64,000 nucleotides of DNA, taken from assembly GCA_964221845.1 (NCBI GenBank), contig CAXPZW010000007.1:1-64000 (forward strand), read 5' to 3'. Within the stretch, counting starts at the first letter, position 1; every line of letters starts with the position of its first letter. The DNA is from CAXPZW01 sp964221845. Lineage in GTDB: Bacteria; Bacteroidota; Bacteroidia; Flavobacteriales_D; Sanyastnellaceae. Below are positions 10,709 to 19,757 of this stretch, one piece after another. Made by a program: the position numbers and the translations under genes. Under the pieces are notes generated by a model, which was not told the DNA's origin, made no database searches, and saw nothing but the letters and a program-made list of their open reading frames with translations.

Positions 10709-12550
10709 ATGAGAAAACTGTACGCTCTGGCGCTTACACTGTTTGTTGCCGCGGGTATGACCGCACAAAGCTGGCAGAACGTGTCTTTCCAGTCGTTTGA
10801 CAAAAAAGACATGTCGCCAATCATCACCAAGAAAGGTGAAGGCACTGCTGCTGCAATGCTCAAAAACACTGACATCCTGTTCGAAGACTTCGAAGAAGGC
10901 ATTCCTGCCCTCCCAGAAGGTTGGACCGGTACCGACGTAACCAACCTCGACGGTGACGTTGTTCCTGCATTCATCACCGGCGACGCTGCTCAAGCGAACA
11001 ACGGTGGCTACTGGCCAGTTCCTGACGTGCCAGTAGGTAACAACTTCGCACTGGCCAACGACGATGGCCCTCCCTGCGACTGTGACATGTTCCTGGTGCA
11101 ACTGACTGCTCCAGAAGTAGACCTTTCAACCGCTACCAACCCAGCCCTGTCGTTCGACATGTTCCATGACCGAGGTTTTGGCGGTGGTGACGCTGGTGTA
11201 GAAGTATCTACCGACGGCGGTGAGAACTGGACTGTATTGACAGAGGCCTTACCTGTAGATGCAGTTGTATGGCAAACCATCATCCTTCCCCTCTACGACT
11301 ACGAAGGAGAGACCTCACTGACCGTTCGTTTCTTCTGGTCAGATGCCGGTTCATGGGCTTCTGGTTTCGCAGTGGACAACGTAGGTATCGGCTCATTGGC
11401 TGACAACAACATCGCTGCTGACAAGGTAGAGTTCGGTGACTGGAACCAAGAAGAGTTCGGCGCTGGCGTTTACCCATTCACCCGCGTACCTGTTGCTCAA
11501 ACCAGCCCAGTTGCTGCTACTACCGTACTCTCTAACTTCGGTTTCAACGACCAGACCAACGCTTCGTTCGAGCTGGAAGTATTCTTCGACGGCACCTCAC
11601 AAGGCACCTGGACTTCAGAAGTCTCTCCTGAGATCCTCACCCTGACCAAGGACACCCTGTCTATCGTTACCGATTACACCCCATCTGCCATTGGTGAGGT
11701 AACCATGACTTCTGTGGTAACTTCAGAAACCGGTGACGACGTGATGGAAGACAACATGGCTGAAAACAGCATGATGATCACCGAATTCATCTACGGCCGT
11801 GATGCCAACTCTGCTGAGGCGTTTACCGATCCAGGTTCGTCTTACGAGTACGGTAACCTGTTCGACATCTACGCCAACCAATCATGTGGCGGTATCAACG
11901 CTTGTGTTGGTGGCGGCTCTGAGGTAGGCGCGATCTTCTACTGCCAGATCTATGAATTCGAAGGCCTCGACGAGGACGGTTTCCCCATCGTTGAGTACAT
12001 CACCGAGACCCTCGAGCACACCGTTGCTGAAGAGGACATCACCAACGTACTGGAAGCCAACTGGCTGACCCTGCCTTTCGAGGATGCCCTCGAACTGGAA
12101 GCGGGTAAGACTTACCTGGCTGTACTGGTGAACTTCGGCGGTACCGACAACATTCGTATGCCAGTTTCAGGCGTGAACGAGTGGGTAGCTTCATGGTTGT
12201 TCTCAGACGGCGAGTGGGGTGCGACCTTCTCTGTACCAATGGTACGTCTGAACATGGACGCTTCGATCTCTGTAAACGACATCGCTGACGCAGAAGCAGT
12301 AGTAGGTCAAAACGTACCTAACCCTGCTGTGAACATGACCACCATCAACTACTCACTGGTACAGTCTAGCACCGTATCACTCGAAGTATTTGACGCTGCT
12401 GGAAAGCTGGTGATCTCACAAGACTACGGCACCCGCGCTGCTGGTGAGCACAACATCGTGCTCGACGTAGCTGCCCTGCCAGCTGGTCTGTACAACTACA
12501 GCGTGATCGTAAACGGCGCGCCTGTAACCAAGCAAATGATCAAGCGCTAA
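10709..12550 (+). CDS. T9SS type A sorted protein with cleaved-adhesin-like domain
   Basis: The ATG at 10709 gives 613 residues with a signal peptide ('MRKLYALALTLFVAAGMTAQ'); a longer frame from 10649 would start inside the promoter. Residues ~35-225 form a cleaved-adhesin/choice-of-anchor J type jelly roll: 'ILFEDFEEGIPALPEGWTG' and 'ISTDGGENW'-like 'VSTDGGENWTVL'. The central region is beta-rich repeats. The final ~80 residues are a type A T9SS sorting domain ('VGQNVPNPAVNMTTINYSL' to 'GLYNYSVIVNGAPVTKQM'). It is therefore exported through SprA and displayed or released outside the cell. Its codons differ from most neighbours (many GTA, TCT, TCA, GCT), as in strongly expressed genes. First of three related genes in tandem; the ligand is unknown. 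Confidence 0.85.
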   Translation: MRKLYALALTLFVAAGMTAQSWQNVSFQSFDKKDMSPIITKKGEGTAAAMLKNTDILFEDFEEGIPALPEGWTGTDVTNLDGDVVPAFITGDAAQANNGGYWPVPDVPVGNNFALANDDGPPCDCDMFLVQLTAPEVDLSTATNPALSFDMFHDRGFGGGDAGVEVSTDGGENWTVLTEALPVDAVVWQTIILPLYDYEGETSLTVRFFWSDAGSWASGFAVDNVGIGSLADNNIAADKVEFGDWNQEEFGAGVYPFTRVPVAQTSPVAATTVLSNFGFNDQTNASFELEVFFDGTSQGTWTSEVSPEILTLTKDTLSIVTDYTPSAIGEVTMTSVVTSETGDDVMEDNMAENSMMITEFIYGRDANSAEAFTDPGSSYEYGNLFDIYANQSCGGINACVGGGSEVGAIFYCQIYEFEGLDEDGFPIVEYITETLEHTVAEEDITNVLEANWLTLPFEDALELEAGKTYLAVLVNFGGTDNIRMPVSGVNEWVASWLFSDGEWGATFSVPMVRLNMDASISVNDIADAEAVVGQNVPNPAVNMTTINYSLVQSSTVSLEVFDAAGKLVISQDYGTRAAGEHNIVLDVAALPAGLYNYSVIVNGAPVTKQMIKR

Positions 12551-12577
12551 GCCGCTTCGACTCACATAGACTTGATG

Positions 12578-12609
12578 AAAAAGCCTCCCGGTTGGGGGGC
12601 TTTTTCTTG
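12578..12609 (+). terminator. Intrinsic terminator after first tandem T9SS gene
   Basis: AAAAAGCCTCCC (12578-12589), loop GGTT, then GGGGGGCTTTTT (12594-12605), a 12-bp nearly perfect stem ending in T5. It lies 28 bases after the stop codon. It separates this gene transcriptionally from the next paralogue. Confidence 0.9.
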
Positions 12610-12771
12610 TTACAACGATTTCGAGGTATGCTAGGAGGGACGCGGCGCACAGAAGGGTGGATAGACCTGCGAGAAAAGCACCGGATTTAACGCTGTATTT
12701 CTTTGTTCAGAACAGCTGTTGGTTGAGGGAAATGGTTTTCTTTGTGACCATACTCAATTTTATCAGAAGTT

Positions 12772-14784
12772 ATGAAGAAGATTTACTCCCTCGCGTGTGC
12801 TGTACTTGTGGCCGGTAGCGTATTGGCTCAGACCAATGTCGACAACCACCGCATGGCCCCTCGCAAAGCGACAGCCGCTGAAGAGCAGTTCTCGCAAGAA
12901 GCTGCACGTGAAAACAACATGATCTTCGTAGAGCGCGGAACCGAGTTCTTCTACGAGGATTTCTCGAACGGCTTTGATGGTGCTACCGCTTACGGCGCGT
13001 GGACCACTGAAGATACCGGTACGACCCCCATCTGGATGGTGGCCGATACAAACAGCCCTGGCGGCGAATTCTCAAACGCTTTAACCCAAGCCTTGGCTTC
13101 GGAATCAGCCGGGAACGGCTGGGTGATTTTCGATTGCGACCTCTACAACACCCCTATTTCTGCGGGCTATGAGGACGTAACCGGTTTCCTCTACTCTCCA
13201 GTGATGGACATGACCGACCTCGGTTCGGTGATCGTAGAGTGGCAAGCGGTCTTCCGCTACTGCTGCTTCTCGCTGTCTCCACTGACTGTAGAAGTATCTA
13301 ACGACGGCGGTTCTTCGTGGACCGTATTCCCAGGTTACGGCTCATTCATCCAATCGGCCAACACCCTTTCTGCCAACCCACTGACCTCGCAACTGGACAT
13401 CTCTTGTGTAGCTGCCGGCCAGAGCGAAGTGCAGGTGCGTTGGGCCTACAACGGCTCAGGTGCTGCGGGTTACTCGCACTACTTCTGGGGTCTGGATGAC
13501 ATCCGCATCTTCGAAAACCCTGCTGAGAACAACATCGAAGTAACCCAAGTGGTGAACGGCGATGTATTCAACCTGTGGGAGTACCGCGTGACTCCAATGG
13601 AGCAAGCCACCACTGCCGAGGACGGCGGTCTGTTGGTAGGTACCGTATTCCGCAACGTAGGTTTCGCTGACCAAACCGACGTAGTAGTCACCGTTGAAGT
13701 ACTCGACGGCGCTGGTACCGTGGTAAACACCACCGTATCGGAGGCCTTCGACGTATCTTCTTACGGTAACCAAGGTGCGTGTCCTCCACAACTGAGCGAC
13801 ACCCTGTACATGCAAACCGGCTGGGTTCCTGCCGACATGGGCAACTACACTGTGCGTTCAAGCATCGCTTCGGCACAGATGGACATGACTCCAGAGGACA
13901 ACACCATGGACAAGTCGATCGTGTACACCACCGATGAGTACGGCCACGACGATCCAGGCATGTTGGACATCCAGCTCGAGGCACGTGAGAGCGACAACTC
14001 TAGCGACGCACTGACCCTGTACGATCCAACCGGTTACGGCTGCTTCTACACCTGCCCGAACGAAGGTTCAGATGCATTCGGTGTACTGGTGCGCTTTGGT
14101 GACGCTTCGGACCCAGGTGCTGAGTTCGAGACCCGTCTGTACCAAGGTTCTGCCGACGCCCCCTACGATCCAAACGCAGCTGAAATCTACGGCTGGAACT
14201 TCTTTACCCTCGGTCAAGAGTGGATTGACAACAGCCAGGACGACTGGGTATACTTCCCATTCGAAGAAGAAGTTGAGCTCGAAGCGACCGACGTAGCAGG
14301 TGGTAACCTGAACGTATACTTCGCAAGCATCATCAACGAGTTCGAAGGTGAGTTCCAGATGTCATGCCTCGCGCAGTCAAACTCGGACACCGACAACTCT
14401 TCACTCCAGTATGAAATCACCGGTGGTGGCGACTTCGTTTGGTTCACCTCACAAACCGCTACCCCAGCCGTACGTCTGGTAGTTGCTGAGCGCGTGGGCA
14501 TCGACGAACAAGTGGCACAAGACCTGACCCTCGGTCAGAACATGCCTAACCCAGCTGCTGACTTCACTGTGATTCCACTCACCCTCGAGCAGGCGCACAA
14601 CGTGACCCTCGAGATCCGTGACATGAGCGGCAAGCTCATCAAGTGGGAGAGCTACGGCACCATGGGTGCTGGCGCACACCAACTGGAAGTGTCTACCGCT
14701 GATATGGCTGCAGGTACCTACACCTACGCCGTAATCGCCGGTCAGGAGCGCCTTTCACGACAAATGATCGTGGCTAGCAAGTAA
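12772..14784 (+). CDS. T9SS type A sorted protein, second of the tandem set
   Basis: 670 residues with signal peptide 'MKKIYSLACAVLVAGSVLAQ'. After a short linker, residues ~60-250 are a jelly-roll domain similar to the previous gene ('FFYEDFSNGFDGATAYGAW', 'VEVSNDGGSSWTVF'). The middle repeats the 'NIEVTQVVNGDVFNLWEY' and 'FRNVGFADQTDVVVTVEVL' beta modules, which align with 'LSNFGFNDQTNASFELEVF' in the first gene. The C-terminus is a type A sorting domain ('LGQNMPNPAADFTVIPLTL' to 'GTYTYAVIAGQERLSRQM'). Cys-containing motifs such as 'YCCFSLSP' may form disulfides after export. Codon use is again that of a highly expressed gene. It has its own upstream region (221 bases) and its own terminator. 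Confidence 0.85.
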   Translation: MKKIYSLACAVLVAGSVLAQTNVDNHRMAPRKATAAEEQFSQEAARENNMIFVERGTEFFYEDFSNGFDGATAYGAWTTEDTGTTPIWMVADTNSPGGEFSNALTQALASESAGNGWVIFDCDLYNTPISAGYEDVTGFLYSPVMDMTDLGSVIVEWQAVFRYCCFSLSPLTVEVSNDGGSSWTVFPGYGSFIQSANTLSANPLTSQLDISCVAAGQSEVQVRWAYNGSGAAGYSHYFWGLDDIRIFENPAENNIEVTQVVNGDVFNLWEYRVTPMEQATTAEDGGLLVGTVFRNVGFADQTDVVVTVEVLDGAGTVVNTTVSEAFDVSSYGNQGACPPQLSDTLYMQTGWVPADMGNYTVRSSIASAQMDMTPEDNTMDKSIVYTTDEYGHDDPGMLDIQLEARESDNSSDALTLYDPTGYGCFYTCPNEGSDAFGVLVRFGDASDPGAEFETRLYQGSADAPYDPNAAEIYGWNFFTLGQEWIDNSQDDWVYFPFEEEVELEATDVAGGNLNVYFASIINEFEGEFQMSCLAQSNSDTDNSSLQYEITGGGDFVWFTSQTATPAVRLVVAERVGIDEQVAQDLTLGQNMPNPAADFTVIPLTLEQAHNVTLEIRDMSGKLIKWESYGTMGAGAHQLEVSTADMAAGTYTYAVIAGQERLSRQMIVASK

Positions 14785-14818
14785 GCCCTGGCCTTGTAGG
14801 CCACAGTCTGATATTGAT

Positions 14819-14858
14819 AAAAGCCCCGCTGCAAGTCTCCACTTGAGCGGGGTTTTTT
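14819..14858 (+). terminator. Intrinsic terminator after second tandem T9SS gene
   Basis: AAAAGCCCCGCT (14819-14830), a 15-base loop that contains its own short CAAGT/ACTTG pairing, then AGCGGGGTTTTTT (14846-14858). A smaller hairpin, TGGCC-TTGTA-GGCCA (14789-14803), lies just before it. Confidence 0.9.
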
Positions 14859-14891
14859 GCGTCCTTGTGGGCGTAATTCAAACCGAGCGCT

Positions 14892-16781
14892 ATGCGATTC
14901 ACTTTTACCGTACTTTCTCTCATTGTGGGGACCATCTTGTCAGCCCAAATTCCGTTGGACCGAGTGGAGCCTGCTCCAGGAGACATCAAATCGTTCACCG
15001 CACCTGAAGCCGGCTTCCGGAACAACCCGATTTTGGTAGTGGACTTTGCCAATGGCATACCCGAAGGCTGGGAAACCGAAGATTCCGGGGGCATTGCCCA
15101 TTGGGAATACCGCGGTCCGGCAACTAATCCTGACAACACTGTTGGAACCCTTGGCGCTTGTGATACAGGTGATCAGTATGGGGATCCTTTGGCTTCTCCA
15201 ACCGTGGACAACGGATTTGTGATTTTCGATTCGGCCTTTTGGGACGATCCCATTGGCCCTTGCGGAAACTTCGGTTCTGGTGAAGCACCCGGACCGCACT
15301 ACGCTCCGCTTACCTCGGCTTCCATAGATCTTTCTGATTACGAGAATGTCCTGGTGCGTTGGAGCCACCTGTATAAACAATGGCCTAGCAACAGTGAAGT
15401 CTACCTCGAAGCCAACGTAGATGACGCCGGTTGGGCTCAAATCTGGGAGATTGATTTTGACGTTTTTAGCAGCACGACCGAATCGGGTGCTATTGTGACT
15501 GTGAATCTTTCAGATATCGCAGGAGGAAGCAGTGATGTTCGCTTGCGTTGGGTGTTTGAGGGCGAGTACTACTGGTGGATGATTGACGACATTGAGGTGT
15601 GTGAAATTCTGCCTTACGATTTGAGCGTCGGCAAGATCAGCTATGAGGGAATTTTTGACCCGATAGGTGAAGATGGAGACCTGAGTGGGCTGAAGTATGT
15701 GAAATGGCCGGATGAGTTGGCACCCGTGCAGCTGCAGCCAACCGCTCGGGTGCACAACGATGGGGCAAACACCCAGAATGGGGTGAGTGTAGACCTGACC
15801 ATCACACAGACGCAAACCAATACCCAGTTGTACAACGAAACGGCCACCATCAGTGCGATTTCTGGATTGAACAGCTCCTTGGCGAGTTTTCCGAATACGG
15901 AATTACCTGCGATTTGGGGACCCTATGCGTTGGAGGTCTCGACCGAGGGACAGGAGGATTCAACCCCTGAAAACAACACTGCTGAGGCTGTGGTTTGGAT
16001 GACCGATGTGGAATTTGTGAGGGATGCTTTGGCGATGGATGCGAGCTATTTGCCTCCTGAAAATTTGTTCGATGACCCGTACGAAGTGGGCAATGTCTAC
16101 TACTTCTCCGGAAACAGCATTGAGGTGCAAAACGTATCTGTAGCGCTGAGCGTGGGCTCAGGCGGTGTGGGCCAACCGTTGCAAGCCCTGGTGTATGAAT
16201 TCAGCCTGGAAGACGGGCTCATCACCAGCCTTTTGGCCGAAACCGAACAAGTAACCGTGACGGCTGAAGACCTCAACGGGGTTGGCCAAAGCAACATGAT
16301 CTACTTGCCGTTTGAAGAGCCGTTGACCCTCTCGCCCAACACCGGGTATGCGGTGATGGCCTACAGCGCAGGTGGTCCCAACGACTTCATCTTTGCCCTC
16401 TCGGGCGAATCGCCCGAGTGGAGTTCTTGGGCCAAGTTCAACGAAGGCCAATGGGGCTACCTGGTCAACACGCCTATGGTACGCTTGAATTTGGGCGACG
16501 TGGTGAGCGTGGACGAGGTGCCCGAAGTCGAAGTGCAGGCTGCGCCGCCCTACCCCAACCCGGCTACCGATGAGGTACACGTGCCGCTGACCAATCCGCA
16601 CGTGGCTGTGCATTGGGCGTGGATGGATGCGCAGGGCCGCGTGGTGGATTTTGGCACTGTACCGGCCTACGAACACCAAGGTGAATTGACCCTTGCTGCA
16701 CCGCACCCGCCCGGCGTATATTCGCTGCAGATCCGACCCGCCGGTGGACCCGTTGTCCACCACGCGATGGTCGTCCGCTGA
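14892..16781 (+). CDS. T9SS type A sorted protein, third of the tandem set
   Basis: 629 residues with signal peptide 'MRFTFTVLSLIVGTILSAQ'. The jelly-roll region (~50-250) has the same order of motifs as its two upstream neighbours ('ILVVDFANGIPEGWETEDSG', 'SSDVRLRWVFEGEYYWWMID'). The C-terminal part shares 'WGYLVNTPMVRLNLGDVVSV' with 'WGATFSVPMVRLNMDASISV' of the first gene. The sorting domain runs from 'APPYPNPATDEVHVPLTN' to 'HPPGVYSLQIRPAGGPVVHH'. Unlike the other two it uses ordinary genome codons, so it is probably expressed less. Its TGA overlaps the ATG of the GH3-like gene by one base, suggesting translational coupling with a cytoplasmic enzyme. Confidence 0.82.
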   Translation: MRFTFTVLSLIVGTILSAQIPLDRVEPAPGDIKSFTAPEAGFRNNPILVVDFANGIPEGWETEDSGGIAHWEYRGPATNPDNTVGTLGACDTGDQYGDPLASPTVDNGFVIFDSAFWDDPIGPCGNFGSGEAPGPHYAPLTSASIDLSDYENVLVRWSHLYKQWPSNSEVYLEANVDDAGWAQIWEIDFDVFSSTTESGAIVTVNLSDIAGGSSDVRLRWVFEGEYYWWMIDDIEVCEILPYDLSVGKISYEGIFDPIGEDGDLSGLKYVKWPDELAPVQLQPTARVHNDGANTQNGVSVDLTITQTQTNTQLYNETATISAISGLNSSLASFPNTELPAIWGPYALEVSTEGQEDSTPENNTAEAVVWMTDVEFVRDALAMDASYLPPENLFDDPYEVGNVYYFSGNSIEVQNVSVALSVGSGGVGQPLQALVYEFSLEDGLITSLLAETEQVTVTAEDLNGVGQSNMIYLPFEEPLTLSPNTGYAVMAYSAGGPNDFIFALSGESPEWSSWAKFNEGQWGYLVNTPMVRLNLGDVVSVDEVPEVEVQAAPPYPNPATDEVHVPLTNPHVAVHWAWMDAQGRVVDFGTVPAYEHQGELTLAAPHPPGVYSLQIRPAGGPVVHHAMVVR

Positions 16782-18277
16782 TGGGCCTGAAGGCACAACT
16801 CGCAAAACCGTTTGCCAAACTCGCCACCCGCAGGGTGGAACGCGCACTGGGCAACCCGGTGGCGACCCAACGTCGCGTCCTGGAAATGCTCTTGCGCGAG
16901 GCACGTAAAACGCGCTTTGGCGCCGACCACCATTTCTCAGATATCGAAACCCACGGCGACTTTGCCGCGGCCGTGCCTGTGCGCGACTACGAGGGGCTGC
17001 GCTCCTATGTGGACCGCGCCGTGGCAGGGGAGATGAATGTGCTGTGGCCCGGCCGGCCGCTGTACTTCTGCAAAACCTCAGGGACCACCTCAGGGGCCAA
17101 GTACATTCCGCTCACCAAGGAGAGCATGCCCAACCACATTGGCAGCGCGCGCAACGCCCTGTTGGCCTACATCGCCGAAACCGGCAACGCCGACTTTGTG
17201 AACGGCAAAATGATCTTCCTGCAAGGCAGTCCCAAGATGGATGCGCTGGACAGCGGCATCCCGTTTGGGCGCTTGAGCGGCATTGTGGCCAACCACGTGC
17301 CCGGGTACTTGCAGAAGAACCGCATGCCCTCCTATGACACCAATTGCATCGAAGACTGGGAAACCAAACTCGAGCACATCATCACCGAAACCCTCCAAGA
17401 GGACATGACCCTGATCTCGGGCATTCCCAGTTGGGCGCAGATGTACTTCGAGCGCATCTTGGAACGTACCGGCAAGACATCCATCAGCGAGGTGTTCCCC
17501 AACTTCAACCTGTTCGTTTACGGCGGGGTGAACTTTGAACCGTACCGCCAGCGCATGGAGCAGCTCGTGGGCAAACGCTTGCCCAGCATTGAGCTGTATC
17601 CGGCTTCCGAAGGCTTCATCGCCTACCAGAATTCCCAAGAGGACGACGGGTTGTTGCTCGTGATTGACTCGGGGATTTTCTATGAATTCATTCCCGCCGA
17701 CAAGTACTTTGACGAAAACCCGCCACGCCTCACGTTGGATGAAGTGGAGTTGGGCGTCAACTACGCCGTGGTGCTCAACAGCAACGCAGGTCTGTGGGGC
17801 TACAGCATTGGTGACACCGTGCGATTCACCTCTTTGGAGCCTCCTAAAATCCGCGTGACCGGGCGCATCAAGCACTTTACCTCCGCCTTTGGCGAGCACG
17901 TGATTGCCGAAGAGGTAGAGCGTGCAGTGCAAGTGGCCGCGCCCATGGGTTTTTTGCCCACCGAGTTTCACGTGGCACCCCAAGTGACCCCCGCAGAAGG
18001 CTTGCCTTACCACGAGTGGTTTGTGGAACTGGACCGTACCCCCGGCAGCTTGGAGCAAGTGGCCGAAGCCATCGATGCCTCCATGCAACAGCAGAACCCG
18101 TACTACCGTGATTTGATCACCGGCAGCGTGCTCAAGCGTTTGGTTATCACCCCGGTCAAACCCGGCGCGTTCAACGCCTACATGAAGCATGTGGGGCGCT
18201 TGGGCGGGCAGAACAAGCCCCCGCGCTTGGCCAATGACCGCAGTGTGGCCTCGTTTTTGGAACAGCACAAGCACTGA
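16781..18277 (+). CDS. GH3 family acyl-adenylate/thioester-forming enzyme
   Basis: A 498-residue member of the GH3 auxin-responsive promoter family found in many Bacteroidota, related to ANL adenylate-forming enzymes that join a carboxylate to an amine or thiol. The ATP-binding loop is visible as 'FCKTSGTTSGAKYIPLTKES' near residue 90-110. Further family marks are 'YGGVNFEPYRQRMEQLVG', 'YPASEGFIAYQ' and 'YAVVLNSNAGLWGYSIGDTV' with the following 'RFTS..PP.IRVTGRIKHF'. Bacterial substrates are not known for most members, and nothing here names one. It starts on the last base of the preceding T9SS gene's stop codon. Confidence 0.85.
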   Translation: MGLKAQLAKPFAKLATRRVERALGNPVATQRRVLEMLLREARKTRFGADHHFSDIETHGDFAAAVPVRDYEGLRSYVDRAVAGEMNVLWPGRPLYFCKTSGTTSGAKYIPLTKESMPNHIGSARNALLAYIAETGNADFVNGKMIFLQGSPKMDALDSGIPFGRLSGIVANHVPGYLQKNRMPSYDTNCIEDWETKLEHIITETLQEDMTLISGIPSWAQMYFERILERTGKTSISEVFPNFNLFVYGGVNFEPYRQRMEQLVGKRLPSIELYPASEGFIAYQNSQEDDGLLLVIDSGIFYEFIPADKYFDENPPRLTLDEVELGVNYAVVLNSNAGLWGYSIGDTVRFTSLEPPKIRVTGRIKHFTSAFGEHVIAEEVERAVQVAAPMGFLPTEFHVAPQVTPAEGLPYHEWFVELDRTPGSLEQVAEAIDASMQQQNPYYRDLITGSVLKRLVITPVKPGAFNAYMKHVGRLGGQNKPPRLANDRSVASFLEQHKH

Positions 18278-18308
18278 ATAAACCGCGCGGAAACCGCGTT
18301 GCTAGCAC

Positions 18309-19757
18309 ATGAGATGGATCGGGCTTTTGGTAATGAGCGTGTGGGCCACCTTGGGATCGGCCCAAGTGATGGTGGACCAGGCCAACATCAACTACGGGGA
18401 CTTGGACCTCTACAGCAACCGCTGGGTGGACGTGACCCTGACCAACCTAGATGAGCGCTCCACCATGGTGCTGCGTTCGAGCTTTCCGCCCGACTACACC
18501 TTCCGCTTTTCCACCAAAACCTTGGCGCCGGACAGCTTGCTGACCCTCAGGGTCAAGGCCAACCCGCGCAAGGAAGGCTTTTTCAAAGACGAGGTGGAGA
18601 TTTGGTTCACCACCATGAACGAGCCCATTGTACTCACTTTCGTGGGCGACGTCAAAGCGATTGACTTTTCGGACAACCCGGCGTGTCCCAGTTTCCGGGA
18701 GATGCCGCCCGGGTGCTGTCAAGGCAGCAATACCGAGGTGCTGACCGTTGACGCGGTCACTGGTGCGCCTTTGGGCAAAAGTCGCGTGCGCTTGGTGGAA
18801 CTGGGTCGCCTGCGCGATACCTATCAGACCGACCGCAAAGGCCAACTGACCCTGGAGGTGCCCATCGCGTACTACCTGGTCATCGCCGATCACGAAGGGT
18901 ACTTGCCTGCCGATTCAGCGTTGTACATCAACCGCCGTACGGGCCGCTTGACCCTGGCCCTGCAGCCCGAGCCCCAATCCGAGCGGGAAGTGCTTGAGCC
19001 GTTGGCAGGTTCAGAGCAATTGCCGCCCAGCACGCTGCCCACTACACCTGCACAACCCGCGTTGCAAGACGTAGAAGGCGAACTGCAAACCATGCCCGAA
19101 CTCGATGCGCCCGATCCTGAGGTACCGCCAGCGCCAGCGCCCGTGCCCACACTTGAACCTGAACCCGAAGTGGCCGTGGCCGGGGATGGGTTTTCAGAAG
19201 CGGCGTATGCACCCAACAACATCGTGTTCTTGATTGACGTATCGGCCTCCATGAAAAAGCAAGGGCGCTTGGAACTGTTGCGTGCCAGCATGCTGCAGTT
19301 GAGCGAAGTGCTGCGCCCCGGAGACAAAGTGAGCGTGGTGACCTATGCAGTCAAACCTGAGATTGTGCTAGATCCTACTTCTGGAGAAGACAAAGCCGCC
19401 ATTCAGCGCGTGGTCACCGAACTCGAAGCCGACGGCATGACCTACGGCATTCGTGGATTTAGAGCGGCGTATGAGCTCGCACGGGCCTCGGCCATTCCCG
19501 GAGGCAACAACGAGGTGATTGTGGTGAGTGACGGCGCATTCCGCGTGCAAGACCAAGAGAAGATCGAACGCCTGATTGCCAAGAGTGCCGATGCGGGGAT
19601 CGTCACTTCCATTGTGGGCATCCGCAGCATCCCGGGCATGTACAACAAGCTAGAAGCCATGGGGGAGATGGGCAACGGGGCCTTTGTGCCTATGACCGAT
19701 TTTGACCAGTGTCAGACCGTCCTGATCGAAGAGATCAAGACCCGTAGTCGCCGTTAG
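18309..19757 (+). CDS. Exported VWA-domain protein with N-terminal Ig-like and carboxypeptidase-regulatory-like domains
   Basis: 482 residues with signal peptide 'MRWIGLLVMSVWATLGSAQ'. Residues ~20-115 look like an Ig-type beta domain of the DUF1573/ASPM-SPD2-Hydin sort ('INYGDLDLYSNRWVDVTLTN'). Residues ~135-215 resemble a carboxypeptidase-regulatory-like domain ('VDAVTGAPLGKSRVRLVE' to 'HEGYLPADSALYINR'). A Pro/Glu-rich linker of ~70 residues follows, then a von Willebrand A domain from ~298 to the end with an intact MIDAS start 'FLIDVSASM' and 'VVSDGAF'. There is no sorting domain, so a periplasmic or inner-membrane-facing role is likely. The final bases overlap the convergent RND gene. 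Confidence 0.8.
   Translation: MRWIGLLVMSVWATLGSAQVMVDQANINYGDLDLYSNRWVDVTLTNLDERSTMVLRSSFPPDYTFRFSTKTLAPDSLLTLRVKANPRKEGFFKDEVEIWFTTMNEPIVLTFVGDVKAIDFSDNPACPSFREMPPGCCQGSNTEVLTVDAVTGAPLGKSRVRLVELGRLRDTYQTDRKGQLTLEVPIAYYLVIADHEGYLPADSALYINRRTGRLTLALQPEPQSEREVLEPLAGSEQLPPSTLPTTPAQPALQDVEGELQTMPELDAPDPEVPPAPAPVPTLEPEPEVAVAGDGFSEAAYAPNNIVFLIDVSASMKKQGRLELLRASMLQLSEVLRPGDKVSVVTYAVKPEIVLDPTSGEDKAAIQRVVTELEADGMTYGIRGFRAAYELARASAIPGGNNEVIVVSDGAFRVQDQEKIERLIAKSADAGIVTSIVGIRSIPGMYNKLEAMGEMGNGAFVPMTDFDQCQTVLIEEIKTRSRR

Noticed and set aside
12606..12771. Possible small gene between the first two tandem T9SS genes
   Set aside because: No plausible open frame with a start; the 165 bases fit a leader and promoter region, although no perfect TAnnTTTG is present.
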